64,000 bases of DNA from SZUA-547 sp963669315 (GTDB lineage Bacteria > Pseudomonadota > Alphaproteobacteria > Rhodobacterales > Rhodobacteraceae), in contig OY770021.1 of NCBI GenBank assembly GCA_963669315.1, positions 806,001-870,000 of the forward strand, written 5' to 3'. The notes under the pieces are model-generated. The model was not told the origin of the DNA and did no database searches. It saw nothing but the letters and a program-made list of their open reading frames with translations. A program made the position numbers and the translations under genes. Shown piece by piece: positions 52,128-61,085 of the stretch; within the stretch, counting starts at the first letter, position 1, and every line of letters begins with the position of its first letter.

Positions 52128-53129
52128 GTGAGTGCGCTTTCCCGGGATAAAGCTGCGCTGAAGGCCTACACCGACGCTTTCCGGCGTCCGGCCTCGGGCG
52201 GCCGCGCCGCGGCGGCGTCGGGGTTCTTCGCGGAAGGCGCGCGCATCAACGTGGTGCATCCGTTCAACGAGATGGAGGGGGCGGACGCGTACGTCGCTCG
52301 CGTACTCGCACCGCTTCGAGCGGCTTTCGAGAATCTCTTCCGTACCGACTACATCGCATTCGGCGGTCGCCATGAGGGAGAAGATTGGGTCACCTGCACC
52401 GGTTACTACTGCGGACATTTCGCTCGACCCTGGCTAGGCCTGCGACCGACCGGCGCGATGGCCCATCTCAGATTTGGTGAATTTCACCGAATGGAGGGTG
52501 GGCGCGCAGTCGAGAGCTATATCTTCTTGGACATTCCCGAATTGATGATCGCCGCCGGTCAATGGCCGATCACGGACAGCCCCGGACGAGAGCGCGGTTT
52601 TACCGGCTATTTACCTGGACCTGCCACCCAGGACGGGCTGCGCTGGCGCGACGACGACCCGGCCCGAAGCGCGTCCTCCTGCGAGATGGTCACGGCCATG
52701 CTTCGGAATCTCGCGACCGAGGATCAGGCGTGGCGGCCCTATTGGCGCTCGGGCATGGTCTGGTACGGGCCCGCGGCGTTTGGCAGTTTCATCGGACTCG
52801 ACAATTTCGCGGGATTTCAAATTCCCTTCGAACAGACTTTTAGCGAGTGGGTCGGCGGCGCTGCGATAGGCAGCCGAACGAAGCACTTCACCCGCTTCGC
52901 CGATGGCGACTACATCTGCTCGGGCGGCTGGCCGTCGCTGAACGCGGTGCAGACCAAACCGTTTTTGGGACAACCGCCAACAGGCAAGCGGCTTTTCATG
53001 CGTGTGTGCGACTGGTGGCGGCGGGAAGACGACCAGCTTGTCGAAAACTGGATATTCGTTGATATCCCGGATGTGCTGTTACAGATGGGCTTTGACCTTT
53101 TTTCCGAGATCGCGGAGCAGGCGTCTTGA
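52128..53129 (+). CDS. Tandem SnoaL/NTF2-fold protein B
   Basis: The 333-residue protein has two SnoaL halves: RPWLGLRPTGAMAHLRFGEF with MEGGRAVESYIFLDIPELM (residues about 100-145) and PFLGQPPTGKRLFMRVCDWW with LVENWIFVDIPDVLLQMG (about 280-325). It starts with GTG five bases after the permease stop. It is clearly paralogous to proteins A and D. Direct linkage to the importer suggests it acts early in the pathway. Confidence 0.82.
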   Translation: MSALSRDKAALKAYTDAFRRPASGGRAAAASGFFAEGARINVVHPFNEMEGADAYVARVLAPLRAAFENLFRTDYIAFGGRHEGEDWVTCTGYYCGHFARPWLGLRPTGAMAHLRFGEFHRMEGGRAVESYIFLDIPELMIAAGQWPITDSPGRERGFTGYLPGPATQDGLRWRDDDPARSASSCEMVTAMLRNLATEDQAWRPYWRSGMVWYGPAAFGSFIGLDNFAGFQIPFEQTFSEWVGGAAIGSRTKHFTRFADGDYICSGGWPSLNAVQTKPFLGQPPTGKRLFMRVCDWWRREDDQLVENWIFVDIPDVLLQMGFDLFSEIAEQAS

Positions 53130-53259
53130 GCCGTTCCGCCAAAGATAATGCGCAATCGCGCCACCCGTCGCTTAACCGGATGCCAAGGGATTTTCTGACT
53201 GTCGACTAACTCTCCCCGTCCGCACAGAATTTCCCTTGGCAACCAAAAAGGGCAAAGAA

Positions 53260-53784
53260 ATGAAAGGCTCCCGTCCCGAACAGGCCGTGCTTTCCCGCGA
53301 CACAGACATGACCAAGACCGATGCGACACGCGCGGTCATCGAAGGGATGGTGGATGGGCTTAACGACCACCGGATCGAAGACATCGGAGTGTTCTTCGCC
53401 GAAAGCTTCCGGTGGATGGGCAATCAGGGTTGCGGAACCAAGAACGGCCTGAAGGCGTTTCAGGAGAACTGGCAGCGCCCGTTTCAGGCTGCATTCTCCG
53501 ACAAAGTCTGCATCGACGAGGCGCGGCTATATATGGGCGAGTGGGCCGCCGCCTTTGGCCGGCAGGAGGCCACGCATTCCGGCGCGTTTTTGGGAATTGC
53601 GCCGACAGGGAAAAAGGTTGAGATCCGGTTCATGGACTTCTGGAAGGTTGAAGATGGCAAGATCACCGACAACTGGGTGATGGTCGATTTTCCCCATGTG
53701 CTGGCCCAGCTTGGACATGACGTGTTCAACGGCGAGGGTTGGGAGAAGTTCGACGCCGAAACGTCGAAAGAGCAGGAGAAGTAA
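53260..53784 (+). CDS. Single SnoaL/NTF2-fold protein C
   Basis: A protein of about 174 residues with one SnoaL domain: FLGIAPTGKKVEIRFMDFWK then VEDGKITDNWVMVDFPHVLA (residues about 105-150). It corresponds to the C-terminal half of the tandem paralogues. The start is uncertain: ATG at 53260 or 53308, or TTG at 53236. It stands 106 bases or more after protein B, so a separate start of transcription is possible. Confidence 0.78.
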   Translation: MKGSRPEQAVLSRDTDMTKTDATRAVIEGMVDGLNDHRIEDIGVFFAESFRWMGNQGCGTKNGLKAFQENWQRPFQAAFSDKVCIDEARLYMGEWAAAFGRQEATHSGAFLGIAPTGKKVEIRFMDFWKVEDGKITDNWVMVDFPHVLAQLGHDVFNGEGWEKFDAETSKEQEK

Positions 53785-53792
53785 ACTAGGCG

Positions 53793-54857
53793 ATGCGAGA
53801 CCTCGCAATGGATACGCACACGGCCAACAAGGCGCTGCTCGCGCCCTTGCGCGCCACAATGTACGACTTTGACGAAGCTGGCGTGCGGCCGGCGCTGGAC
53901 GCGATCATAGCGCCGGACGCGGTGATCCACATGCCCCACCCATTGGGCGACATGACCGGGCCGGGCGAGCTGTATGAAACAGCATACGCCCCCTTGTTCC
54001 GGGCGGTCCCGGATATTGAGCGGCGCGACTATATCGTCATTGCTGGCGGGACGGAGCATGGAGACGACTGGGTCGGTTGCGGCGGGTACTATACCGGAAC
54101 TTTCGTCGCGCCCTGGCTCGACATTCCGCCGACCGGTCACATGGCGCATATGCGCTTTCACGAGTTCTATCGCATCGCCGACGGCAGGGTGGTCGAGATT
54201 CAGACCCTGTGGGACATCCCCGAGGTGATGATGCAGGCGGGCGCCTGGCCGATGGCGGCCAGCCTCGGCCGCGAATGGCACGTGCCGGGGCCGGCCACCC
54301 ATGACGGCTTGGTTCCGGGCCCCTATGATGCCGACGGGGCGCAGGCGTCCCGCGAGCATGTTGTAGAAATGCTGGAACATCTCAAGAAACACCCGGCCGA
54401 GGGCGGCCCGGAATTGATGGAGATGGAGCGGTTCTGGCATCCGCGGATGAGTTGGTATGGCCCGTCTGGAATCGGCACCGCCCGCGGCGTCGAGGGGTTC
54501 CGCAACTGGCACCAGATCCCGTTTCTAAACGCCATGCCCGATCGCGGGTTCGAGCGAGACAAGCTAACCTATCATTTCTTTGGCGATGGCGAGTATGTCG
54601 GCGTCACCGGCTGGCCCAACATGATCCAGACCGTCACCGCCGATGGCTGGATGGGCATCGCGCCGACGGGCCGGAAGATCAACATGTGTTCGCTCGACTT
54701 CTGGCGGATTGAAGACGGGCTGATCCGCGAAAACTGGGTGTTGGTCGACCTGCTCGACGCCTACCGCCAGCTTGGTGTAGACGTCTTCGCTCGCTTGCGC
54801 GAATTCAACAAGGCGCGGGTGGTTGGCGAAATTCCTTTTCCCGTAGGCGAGGCCTGA
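53793..54857 (+). CDS. Tandem SnoaL/NTF2-fold protein D
   Basis: The 354-residue protein has PWLDIPPTGHMAHMRFHEFY with ADGRVVEIQTLWDIPEVMMQ (residues about 105-145) and GWMGIAPTGRKINMCSLDFW with LIRENWVLVDLLDAYRQLGV (about 285-330). ATG at 53808 is an alternative start. It is followed one base later by the SDR gene, so the two are coupled. Confidence 0.82.
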   Translation: MRDLAMDTHTANKALLAPLRATMYDFDEAGVRPALDAIIAPDAVIHMPHPLGDMTGPGELYETAYAPLFRAVPDIERRDYIVIAGGTEHGDDWVGCGGYYTGTFVAPWLDIPPTGHMAHMRFHEFYRIADGRVVEIQTLWDIPEVMMQAGAWPMAASLGREWHVPGPATHDGLVPGPYDADGAQASREHVVEMLEHLKKHPAEGGPELMEMERFWHPRMSWYGPSGIGTARGVEGFRNWHQIPFLNAMPDRGFERDKLTYHFFGDGEYVGVTGWPNMIQTVTADGWMGIAPTGRKINMCSLDFWRIEDGLIRENWVLVDLLDAYRQLGVDVFARLREFNKARVVGEIPFPVGEA

Positions 54858-54858
54858 A

Positions 54859-55626
54859 ATGGTTAACCTTCCACGCACGCCCAGCTTCGACCTCTCCGGC
54901 AAGCGCGCCCTTGTCGCGGGCGCGTCTTCGGGCATCGGGCTCGCCTGCGCGGCCGCGCTGGGCGAAGCCAGGGCGGAAGTCGTTGTCGCCGCGCGCCGCG
55001 CGGATGCGCTGGACGCGCTTGTCGCGCAGATGAGCGCTGCTGGAATGAATGCGCGCGCGCTGGTGCTCGACGTCGCCGATGTGGAAGCGACCCGGAAAAG
55101 CGTCGCGGAGAGCGGACCGTTCGATATCCTCGTCAACTCGGCCGGTCTGGCGCGTCATTGTCCCGCGAAGGACACGGTGGAGGCCGATTTTGACGCGGTG
55201 TCCGACTTGAACATCAAAGGCGCGTATTTCCTGACCCAGACGGTGGCGCGCGGCCTTCTCGACGCGGGCAAGCCGGGAAGCCTGATCAATATCTCCTCGC
55301 AGATGGCCCAGGTCGGCGGAATCGACCGGGCGGTGTACGCGGCCACCAAGCACGCGGTCGAGGGCTTCACCAAATCGATGGCGATCGAATGGGGCGTACA
55401 TGGAATTCGCGTGAACACGATCTGCCCAACTTTCATCAGAACCGCGTTGACCCAGTCGACTTTCGACAATCCCGAAAGGCGCGCCTGGATAGAAAGCAAG
55501 ATCAAGCTGGGCCGCGTCGGCGAGGTGGAGGATATCATGGGCGCGGTCGTCTTTCTGGCCTCGGAGGCTTCGGCGCTGATCACCGGAACGGCGCTGATGG
55601 TGGATGGGGGGTGGACGGCGGAATGA
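54859..55626 (+). CDS. Short-chain dehydrogenase/reductase
   Basis: The 255-residue classical SDR has the cofactor motif GASSGIG (21-27), LVNSAG near 92, catalytic Ser near 146 and Y160-x3-K164 (YAATK). An acidic or basic residue choice after beta-2 (AARRADALD) favours NADP(H). It oxidises or reduces a hydroxyl/keto group of the pathway substrate. Its stop overlaps the LacI start by three bases. Confidence 0.92.
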   Translation: MVNLPRTPSFDLSGKRALVAGASSGIGLACAAALGEARAEVVVAARRADALDALVAQMSAAGMNARALVLDVADVEATRKSVAESGPFDILVNSAGLARHCPAKDTVEADFDAVSDLNIKGAYFLTQTVARGLLDAGKPGSLINISSQMAQVGGIDRAVYAATKHAVEGFTKSMAIEWGVHGIRVNTICPTFIRTALTQSTFDNPERRAWIESKIKLGRVGEVEDIMGAVVFLASEASALITGTALMVDGGWTAE

Positions 55627-56651
55627 GTGGTTCACGCATCACCTCGGCCGATGTGGCCGAACTCGCCGGCGTTTCGCAATCGGCCGTAAGCCGTGTATTC
55701 ACGCCCGGCGCGTCCGCGTCGAAAAAGACGGCGGAAAAGGTGCGCGAGGCGGCCCTGAAGCTCGGTTACCGGCCGAACTCCCTCGCCCGGGCGATGGTGT
55801 CCGGGCGCTCGCGGGTCATTGGAGTTTGCGTCGGATATCTGGACAATCTTTTCTACCCGGTCGCGCTTGAGAAGCTGTCGAACGCGTTGCAGGCGCGGGG
55901 TTATCACGCGCTGATCTTCATGGCGTCGAACACGACCGAGAATATCGACGCCATCATTGATGAGATCCTTGATTATCAGGTGGATGGGATCATCGCGGCA
56001 TCGGTCGCCTTGTCCTCCAAACTCACCGGCCGCTGCAAGGCTGCCGGCGTACCGATGGTGCTGTTCAATCGCTCGCAAGACGGGCCGGGGCTGTCGGCGG
56101 TGACGTCGGACAATATTGCCGGCGGCCGTAAAGTGGCGGAGCTTCTGCTGGCCGGCGGGCACAAGAAGATCGGCTACATCGCCGGGTGGGAGGGCGCATC
56201 GACCCAACGCGACCGCGAAGCCGGATTCGTCGCAGGGCTGTCCGAGGCCGGCATCGAGCTTCATGCGCGCGAAGTCGGCGATTTCGACATGGAAAAGGCG
56301 GCCGATGCGGCGCGGCGGATGTTCGCGGAGGACCCGCCTGATGCGGTGTTCGTCGCCAATGACCATATGGCCTTCGCCGTGATGGATGTCATTCGGGGCG
56401 AGTTGGGCCTCTGCGTGCCCGACGATGTTTCGGTCGTGGGGTATGACGACGTGCCGATCGCCAGTTGGCCCGCCTATGATCTCACCACGGTTCGCCAGCC
56501 GGCCAATCGTTTGGTCGCTGAAACAGTGGAAATTTTGCTGGATGATATTGAGGGAAAAGACGTCGGACCGCGCAAGGTCGCAATCGACGGCCCCCTGATT
56601 TTACGCGGCTCAGCCCGCAAACCCGAAGGATGGGTCGATGAAGGGATTTGA
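55623..56651 (+). CDS. LacI-family transcriptional regulator
   Basis: The 342-residue regulator has an N-terminal HTH (residues 6-27, ITSADVAELAGVSQSAVSRV), a hinge helix (YRPNSLARAMVSGRS) and a periplasmic-binding-type effector domain. The ATG at 55623 overlaps the SDR stop; the frame opening at 55389 is rejected. The operators TTGCA-N6-TGCAA at 45.1 and 47.7 kb are the likely targets, with the imported compound or a product as inducer. Confidence 0.93.
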   Translation: MSGSRITSADVAELAGVSQSAVSRVFTPGASASKKTAEKVREAALKLGYRPNSLARAMVSGRSRVIGVCVGYLDNLFYPVALEKLSNALQARGYHALIFMASNTTENIDAIIDEILDYQVDGIIAASVALSSKLTGRCKAAGVPMVLFNRSQDGPGLSAVTSDNIAGGRKVAELLLAGGHKKIGYIAGWEGASTQRDREAGFVAGLSEAGIELHAREVGDFDMEKAADAARRMFAEDPPDAVFVANDHMAFAVMDVIRGELGLCVPDDVSVVGYDDVPIASWPAYDLTTVRQPANRLVAETVEILLDDIEGKDVGPRKVAIDGPLILRGSARKPEGWVDEGI

Positions 56652-57627
56652 TCCAAAGTTCCAAGATTTCCCGGACTACATTATCGGGATCACAAAAGAG
56701 ATCTGGGAAGATCGGGGCATCGCGACGCTGCATCAATACTATTCTCGCGACGTCGTGGTGCGGTCGCCTGGCTCGGTCGTCGTCGGCAATCAGGGCGTGA
56801 TCGCCGCCACGATGGCGACACTCGCCGAATTTTCGGATCGGGCTCTGCTGGGCGAAGATGTGATCTGGTCTGGCGCGCCGGAAGAGGGGATGCTGAGTTC
56901 GCACCGCATCCTGTCCACGGCCACGCATCTGGGCGACGGAGTTTACGGCGCGGCGACGGGTAAAAAGTTGACCTATCGCATCCTCGGCGACTGCCACGCA
57001 ATTAACAACAAGATCGACGATGAATGGCTGGTCCGCGACCAGGGTGCGATCGTGAGGCAGATGGGGTGGAGCCCCAAAGAATACGCCCGCGACCTGATCG
57101 CTCGCGAAGGCGGGCCGCAAGCCTGCGTCCAACCTCTGACCCCGAGCAACGACCCGGAGGGCGCCTACAAGGGGCGCGGCAATGACAGCGAGTGGGGCGA
57201 GCGCTACGCCGGCATTCTTACGCGGATCATGAATGCCGACTTCGCCGTGATCGAGGCCGAATATGATCGCGCGACGCAATCAGAACAGCCTGGCGGCTTG
57301 ACCGGCCATGGCTGGGGTCCGGTGGACCGGTTCTGGATGGGGCTGCGCGCGTCTTTCCCCAGCGCCAAGTTTGCCATCCACCATCAGATCGGCCGCGACG
57401 ACCCGATGATGCCCCCGCGAGCCGCCATTCGCTGGAGCCTTTGGGGCAAGCATGATGGTTGGGGCGTCTTCGGTGCGCCCACCGGCGCCGAGGTCTACGT
57501 GCTGGGCATTTCCCACGCTGAGTTCGGCGCGCTGGTCGGCGGACGTCCGACCCTGCGCCGCGAATGGACGCTATTTGACGAAACCGCGATCTGGAAGCAG
57601 ATCCAGCTGCAAAGCGGAGACCTGTGA
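56638..57627 (+). CDS. NTF2/SnoaL-like protein E (divergent)
   Basis: The 329-residue protein shares the overall layout of the SnoaL paralogues (VYGAATGKKLTYRILGDCHA near residue 105-125 and VYVLGISHAEFGALVGG near 285) but lacks their GxxPTG motif in recognisable form. I call it NTF2-like from context and weak pattern. It overlaps the LacI gene by 14 bases and the next frame by four, so it is in the same operon. Confidence 0.65.
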   Translation: MKGFDPKFQDFPDYIIGITKEIWEDRGIATLHQYYSRDVVVRSPGSVVVGNQGVIAATMATLAEFSDRALLGEDVIWSGAPEEGMLSSHRILSTATHLGDGVYGAATGKKLTYRILGDCHAINNKIDDEWLVRDQGAIVRQMGWSPKEYARDLIAREGGPQACVQPLTPSNDPEGAYKGRGNDSEWGERYAGILTRIMNADFAVIEAEYDRATQSEQPGGLTGHGWGPVDRFWMGLRASFPSAKFAIHHQIGRDDPMMPPRAAIRWSLWGKHDGWGVFGAPTGAEVYVLGISHAEFGALVGGRPTLRREWTLFDETAIWKQIQLQSGDL

Positions 57628-57833
57628 ATGCGACGCGCTTTCACATCCTGGAGCCATTTGTGGGGGCTTCGCAAATGCGAAGAGCTGCGATGGCTCCATA
57701 TGCACCGGCAAAGCCTGCGCGCGAAGCGGTTGAACAATCGTCCGCCCGGAAAAGGAACGTTGCGCGCGCTGGCCTGAGGCTAGCCCCCGCGCGGACTGAA
57801 CCTTTTTCGATCGACTTCTACAGGACGACTGAA

Positions 57834-58799
57834 ATGACTTCGCAAAACCTCGAAACCCGCATCGTTCGCTATGGCGAATTGAAGCCTTGCAAGACCGCCT
57901 TCATCGACGCCCATACGCCCGGCTCCGACCAGAAAGAGAACTTCACCATTATCGGCGGCGGCGTATCGGAAAGCCCCGACCAGCATGTCCATATCCGCGA
58001 AACGCCGGGATTCAATATCGGCGCAGCAGGGCAACCTCCGAAATGCCGGAACTCGCTGCACTCCCACACCACGGCCGAGGTGTTCTTCGTCCTCAAGGGG
58101 CGGTGGCGCTTCTTCTGGGGCCGTTGGGGCACGGCGGGCGAGTTCATCGCCGAGGAAGGCGACATCTTCAACATCCCGACCGGCATTTTCCGCGGATTCG
58201 AGAATGTCGGCGACGATTACGGGATGATTATGGCGATTCTAGGTGGTGACGACGCTGGCGGAGGCGTGACATGGGCCCCGCAGGTGATCGAAGACGCCAA
58301 GGACCACGGCCTGGTGTTGGGCGAAAACGGCGTGCTCTATGACACGAAAAAGGGCCAAAGCCTTCCGGAAGGCGTCGGGCCGATGCCGTTGCTGACGGAT
58401 GAACAGCTCAAGGCCTATCCCGAGGTGCCGGTCGACGGCGTGATCCGCGATTATGTGGCGCGGTATTGGGATCTGATGGCGCTGTCGGCGAACGGACCCG
58501 CCAAGGTGATCGGCGAAGACGCGATGCTGCGCGACAAGCCAGGCTTCGAGGTCGACTTCCTGAGTCGCGCTTCGATTCCGGACGAAATGGCTGCGAGCGG
58601 CGGGCACTCTGTTCTGATGCCGGTGCGCGGTTACTGGCGGCTGCGCTGTGATGGAGCAGAGACCATTCTGAACCCGGGGGACACGTGCCTTATCAATCCG
58701 GGAGAAGCCTACGCCATAACACCGTCGGTGACCGGAGAGGCGAGCCTTTATCGCATCACCGCAACCGGTGATCCGGCCGGTTCGACCTGGACGGGCTGA
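57834..58799 (+). CDS. Bicupin-domain protein
   Basis: A 321-residue protein with two cupin-like regions. The first has NSLHSHTTAEVFFVLKGRWR then GDIFNIPTGIFRGFEN (metal-binding His pair and Glu present); the second (residues about 235-315) has VLMPVRGYWRLRCDG and NPGDTCLINPGEAYAI with weaker metal ligands. Possible roles are dioxygenase, isomerase or binding protein. The ATG at 57834 starts after a 206-base gap holding no gene. Confidence 0.82.
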   Translation: MTSQNLETRIVRYGELKPCKTAFIDAHTPGSDQKENFTIIGGGVSESPDQHVHIRETPGFNIGAAGQPPKCRNSLHSHTTAEVFFVLKGRWRFFWGRWGTAGEFIAEEGDIFNIPTGIFRGFENVGDDYGMIMAILGGDDAGGGVTWAPQVIEDAKDHGLVLGENGVLYDTKKGQSLPEGVGPMPLLTDEQLKAYPEVPVDGVIRDYVARYWDLMALSANGPAKVIGEDAMLRDKPGFEVDFLSRASIPDEMAASGGHSVLMPVRGYWRLRCDGAETILNPGDTCLINPGEAYAITPSVTGEASLYRITATGDPAGSTWTG

Positions 58800-58892
58800 G
58801 AACTCGGGACATCGGCAGGCGTCGCACCGGAAGCCCGGTCGCTGGACCTTTCCGCGCGGCGCCTGCGCGTTTGAATAAGGGGGGACAAAAAA

Positions 58893-60017
58893 ATGAGTAA
58901 AATCTCGACAACGCATGTCGGTTCACTGCCGCGTTCGCAGGAGGTGGTGGATTTCATCTTCGCCCGCGAGCGGGAGGAGGCTTTCGATCCGGCGGCCTTC
59001 GACGCATGCATGACGGCGGCGGTTTCCGAGACCGTTCGAAAGCAGGTCGAGGCGGGGATCGACATCGTCAGCGACGGCGAGACCTCCAAAATCTCATATG
59101 CGACCTATGTGAAAGACCGCTACACCGGTTTCGCGGGCGACAGTCCGCGCAACGCGCCGGCCGATCTGAAGATGTTCCCCGGATTTCTGAAGCGTCTGGC
59201 CGATGATGGCGGTACGCCACAATACGCCCGGCCGATGTGTGTCAGCGAAGTGCGCTCGAAAGGGCAGGTGGAGTTGCAAAAGGACATCTCCAACCTCAAG
59301 GCTGCCATGGACGAGCATGGCGCGAAACGCGGCTTTATGAACGCAGCGTCCCCGGGGGTTATCTCTCTGTTTCTTCAGAATGATTTCTACCCGAAGCGCG
59401 AAGCCTATCTCGCTGCGCTTGCCGATGCGATGAAGGCCGAATACGAGACCATTGTCGCCGCCGGGCTGGATCTGCAACTGGACTGCCCGGATCTCGCCTT
59501 GTCCCGCCATATGCTGTTCAATGACCTCAGCGACGACGCGTTCGTCTCGGTCGCGAACATGCATGTCGAGGCGCTGAACCACGCCTTGTCCGACGTGCCC
59601 GCGGACAGCGTCCGGGTGCATATCTGCTGGGGTAATTATGAAGGTCCGCATTGCTGCGATATCGGCATGGACAAGGTGTTCTCAACGCTGATGTCCACCA
59701 AATCGCGCTACGTGCTTTTCGAGACCTCGAACCCGCGTCACGCGCATGAGTGGACGGTGTTCCGCGACCGCAAGGCGGAGATACCAGACGACAAGATTCT
59801 CGTGCCTGGCGTGGTCGACACCACCACCAACTTCGTCGAGCACCCTGAACTGGTTGCAGAGCGCATCGAGCGGTTTGCCAGAATCGTCGGGCCAGACCGG
59901 GTGATCGGCGGGTCCGATTGCGGCTTTGGCACCTTCGCCGGGTTCGGCGCGGTCGATCCCGACATCGCCTATGCGAAGCTTTCGGCTCTTTCGGAAGGGG
60001 CCGCTTTGGTCGCGTGA
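58893..60017 (+). CDS. MetE-like zinc methyltransferase (C-terminal type)
   Basis: The 374-residue protein corresponds to the catalytic half of cobalamin-independent methionine synthase. The zinc ligands are kept: H243 and C245 in VHICWGNYEG, E277 in LFETSNP, and C343 in GGSDCGFGTF. The N-terminal MetE domain is absent. Such proteins may move a methyl group from an unusual donor. Within a catabolic cluster, demethylation of the imported substrate is a reasonable inference. A GGGGGG ribosome site lies upstream. It is the last gene of the cluster. Confidence 0.85.
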   Translation: MSKISTTHVGSLPRSQEVVDFIFAREREEAFDPAAFDACMTAAVSETVRKQVEAGIDIVSDGETSKISYATYVKDRYTGFAGDSPRNAPADLKMFPGFLKRLADDGGTPQYARPMCVSEVRSKGQVELQKDISNLKAAMDEHGAKRGFMNAASPGVISLFLQNDFYPKREAYLAALADAMKAEYETIVAAGLDLQLDCPDLALSRHMLFNDLSDDAFVSVANMHVEALNHALSDVPADSVRVHICWGNYEGPHCCDIGMDKVFSTLMSTKSRYVLFETSNPRHAHEWTVFRDRKAEIPDDKILVPGVVDTTTNFVEHPELVAERIERFARIVGPDRVIGGSDCGFGTFAGFGAVDPDIAYAKLSALSEGAALVA

Positions 60018-60429
60018 GGCTGCAGGCGCTGTCGCCCGTTTGACCGCCCCTTCGCGACCGAAGCCACCACCGATCGAGTTCGGCGGTTGACCGAGCGTGC
60101 CGACCACTTGCGAGCGGTATTTTGACCAAGCGCGTTATTGTCGAAAAGACTTAAACGCTGGCGGCGAACGTAGTTTCTTGAACAAATCCCACCCGGGATT
60201 TGAACCTACGCGCATGGGTTCGTTCCGCTGAGCCTGAGGCTGCGCCTCACATCGTGAACTGCGGCGGTTCCCATTCAATGCCATCTTCTATCCCTGCAGT
60301 CTCGGCGAGGAGAAGGACCAGCCGAGATCCAAACCACAATGGCGCACTCGCGACCTTGGTTCCGGATCGCGCTCTTTCTAAGTGGTTTCGCGGCCGAAGC
60401 GCTTAGGTTGGAAATTGTGGCTCGACGTC
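60018..60429. other. Gap without a recognisable gene
   Basis: About 410 bases after the MetE-like gene with only short, unconvincing open frames on both strands. A stretch near 60190-60210 faintly resembles a tRNA T-arm but has no cloverleaf around it. I see no terminator with a T-run. Confidence 0.4.
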
Positions 60430-60617
60430 TTATGGCCGTCGCCTTCGCCGCATGTATTTTTCGCGCCGTTCCCTGGCCAGAGGATGATCGCGGGGAAGCG
60501 CCCGCCAAGGCCCGACCCCAGCTGACCATTTCAGAAACTGGCTGAAACTGTCGACCTGATCGTCATGGAGTGCGCGCGGAAATTTGACCACGGTGCTGCT
60601 GCCGATGATCAACAGGC
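60430..60617 (-). pseudogene. Phage terminase large subunit, C-terminal remnant
   Basis: The minus strand encodes GSSTVVKFPRALHDDQVDSF, then SQFLKWSAGVGPW and a basic tail. The pattern 'V.FP...HDD.VD..SQ.L.W' is the end of the nuclease domain of phage terminase large subunits, with the metal-binding Asp pair. The rest of the gene is missing; its upstream side meets the IS6 end at 60620. This points to a former prophage or GTA-like element. Confidence 0.65.
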
Positions 60618-60619
60618 GC

Positions 60620-60661
60620 GAGGGGCCTCATCGCCTCAAGCCGAATTCTTCTGACAAGCCC
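60620..60661. repeat. Lone IS6 end (42 bp)
   Basis: These 42 bases are identical to 25925-25966, the transposase-upstream end of IS6 copy 2, and end in TTCTGACAAGCCC. No transposase is attached. It is probably left by deletion or recombination between IS6 copies. Confidence 0.85.
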
Positions 60662-60663
60662 AG

Positions 60664-60798
60664 CTCGACTGGTTGATCCCGGTTCTGTTGACCGCAAGCG
60701 GTGTTCTGTTTCTGAAATGCTCGCGCCGATCACTGAAACAGGCTGGCTGCATCGTTCTTGGCGTCGCCTTCATCCTGATCTCGCTGACGTTTCTCTGA
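60664..60798 (+). pseudogene. Membrane protein remnant, Na/Pi-cotransporter-like
   Basis: The plus strand reads LDWLIPVLLTASGVLFLKCS, then SLKQAGCIVLGVAFILISLT and a stop. Two hydrophobic segments with this wording resemble the N-terminal third of Na/Pi cotransporter (NptA/PNaS) proteins. There is no start and a stop follows, so it is at most a fragment. The assignment is tentative. Confidence 0.35.
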
Positions 60799-61085
60799 CT
60801 AATCGCCTTGCGGGTCTCGCCGTCCAGCGCCCCGCGCCGGTTCGGCCGGCCGCCGCTGATATGCGTGGCCGGTCCAAGCAACCCGACAAATCCGCAATCG
60901 GGATGGCATCTGTGCCGCTCTTCACCATTGTCCAGAGTCCGGATCGTGCCGCCGCATGTCGCCTCATGGCAACTCGGGCAATCAACGACAAAGCGCGCAT
61001 CGACTTCCTTGCCAGCGCTCTTCCCACACGCTTACATTCCAATGGGCCAGCATCGCCCGCTTTCAAGCTAATTTGGGATAAGACA
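60799..61085. other. Gap upstream of the toxin-like gene
   Basis: The reading frame of the next gene is open back to 60717, but the 123 codons before the ATG at 61086 do not look like protein (mixed composition, no family) and run through remnant sequence. I see no clear promoter. No immunity-type small gene is visible here. Confidence 0.4.

Noticed and set aside
60185..60215. Possible tRNA T-arm remnant (GGGATTTGAACC)
   Set aside because: No acceptor, D- or anticodon arm can be built around it.
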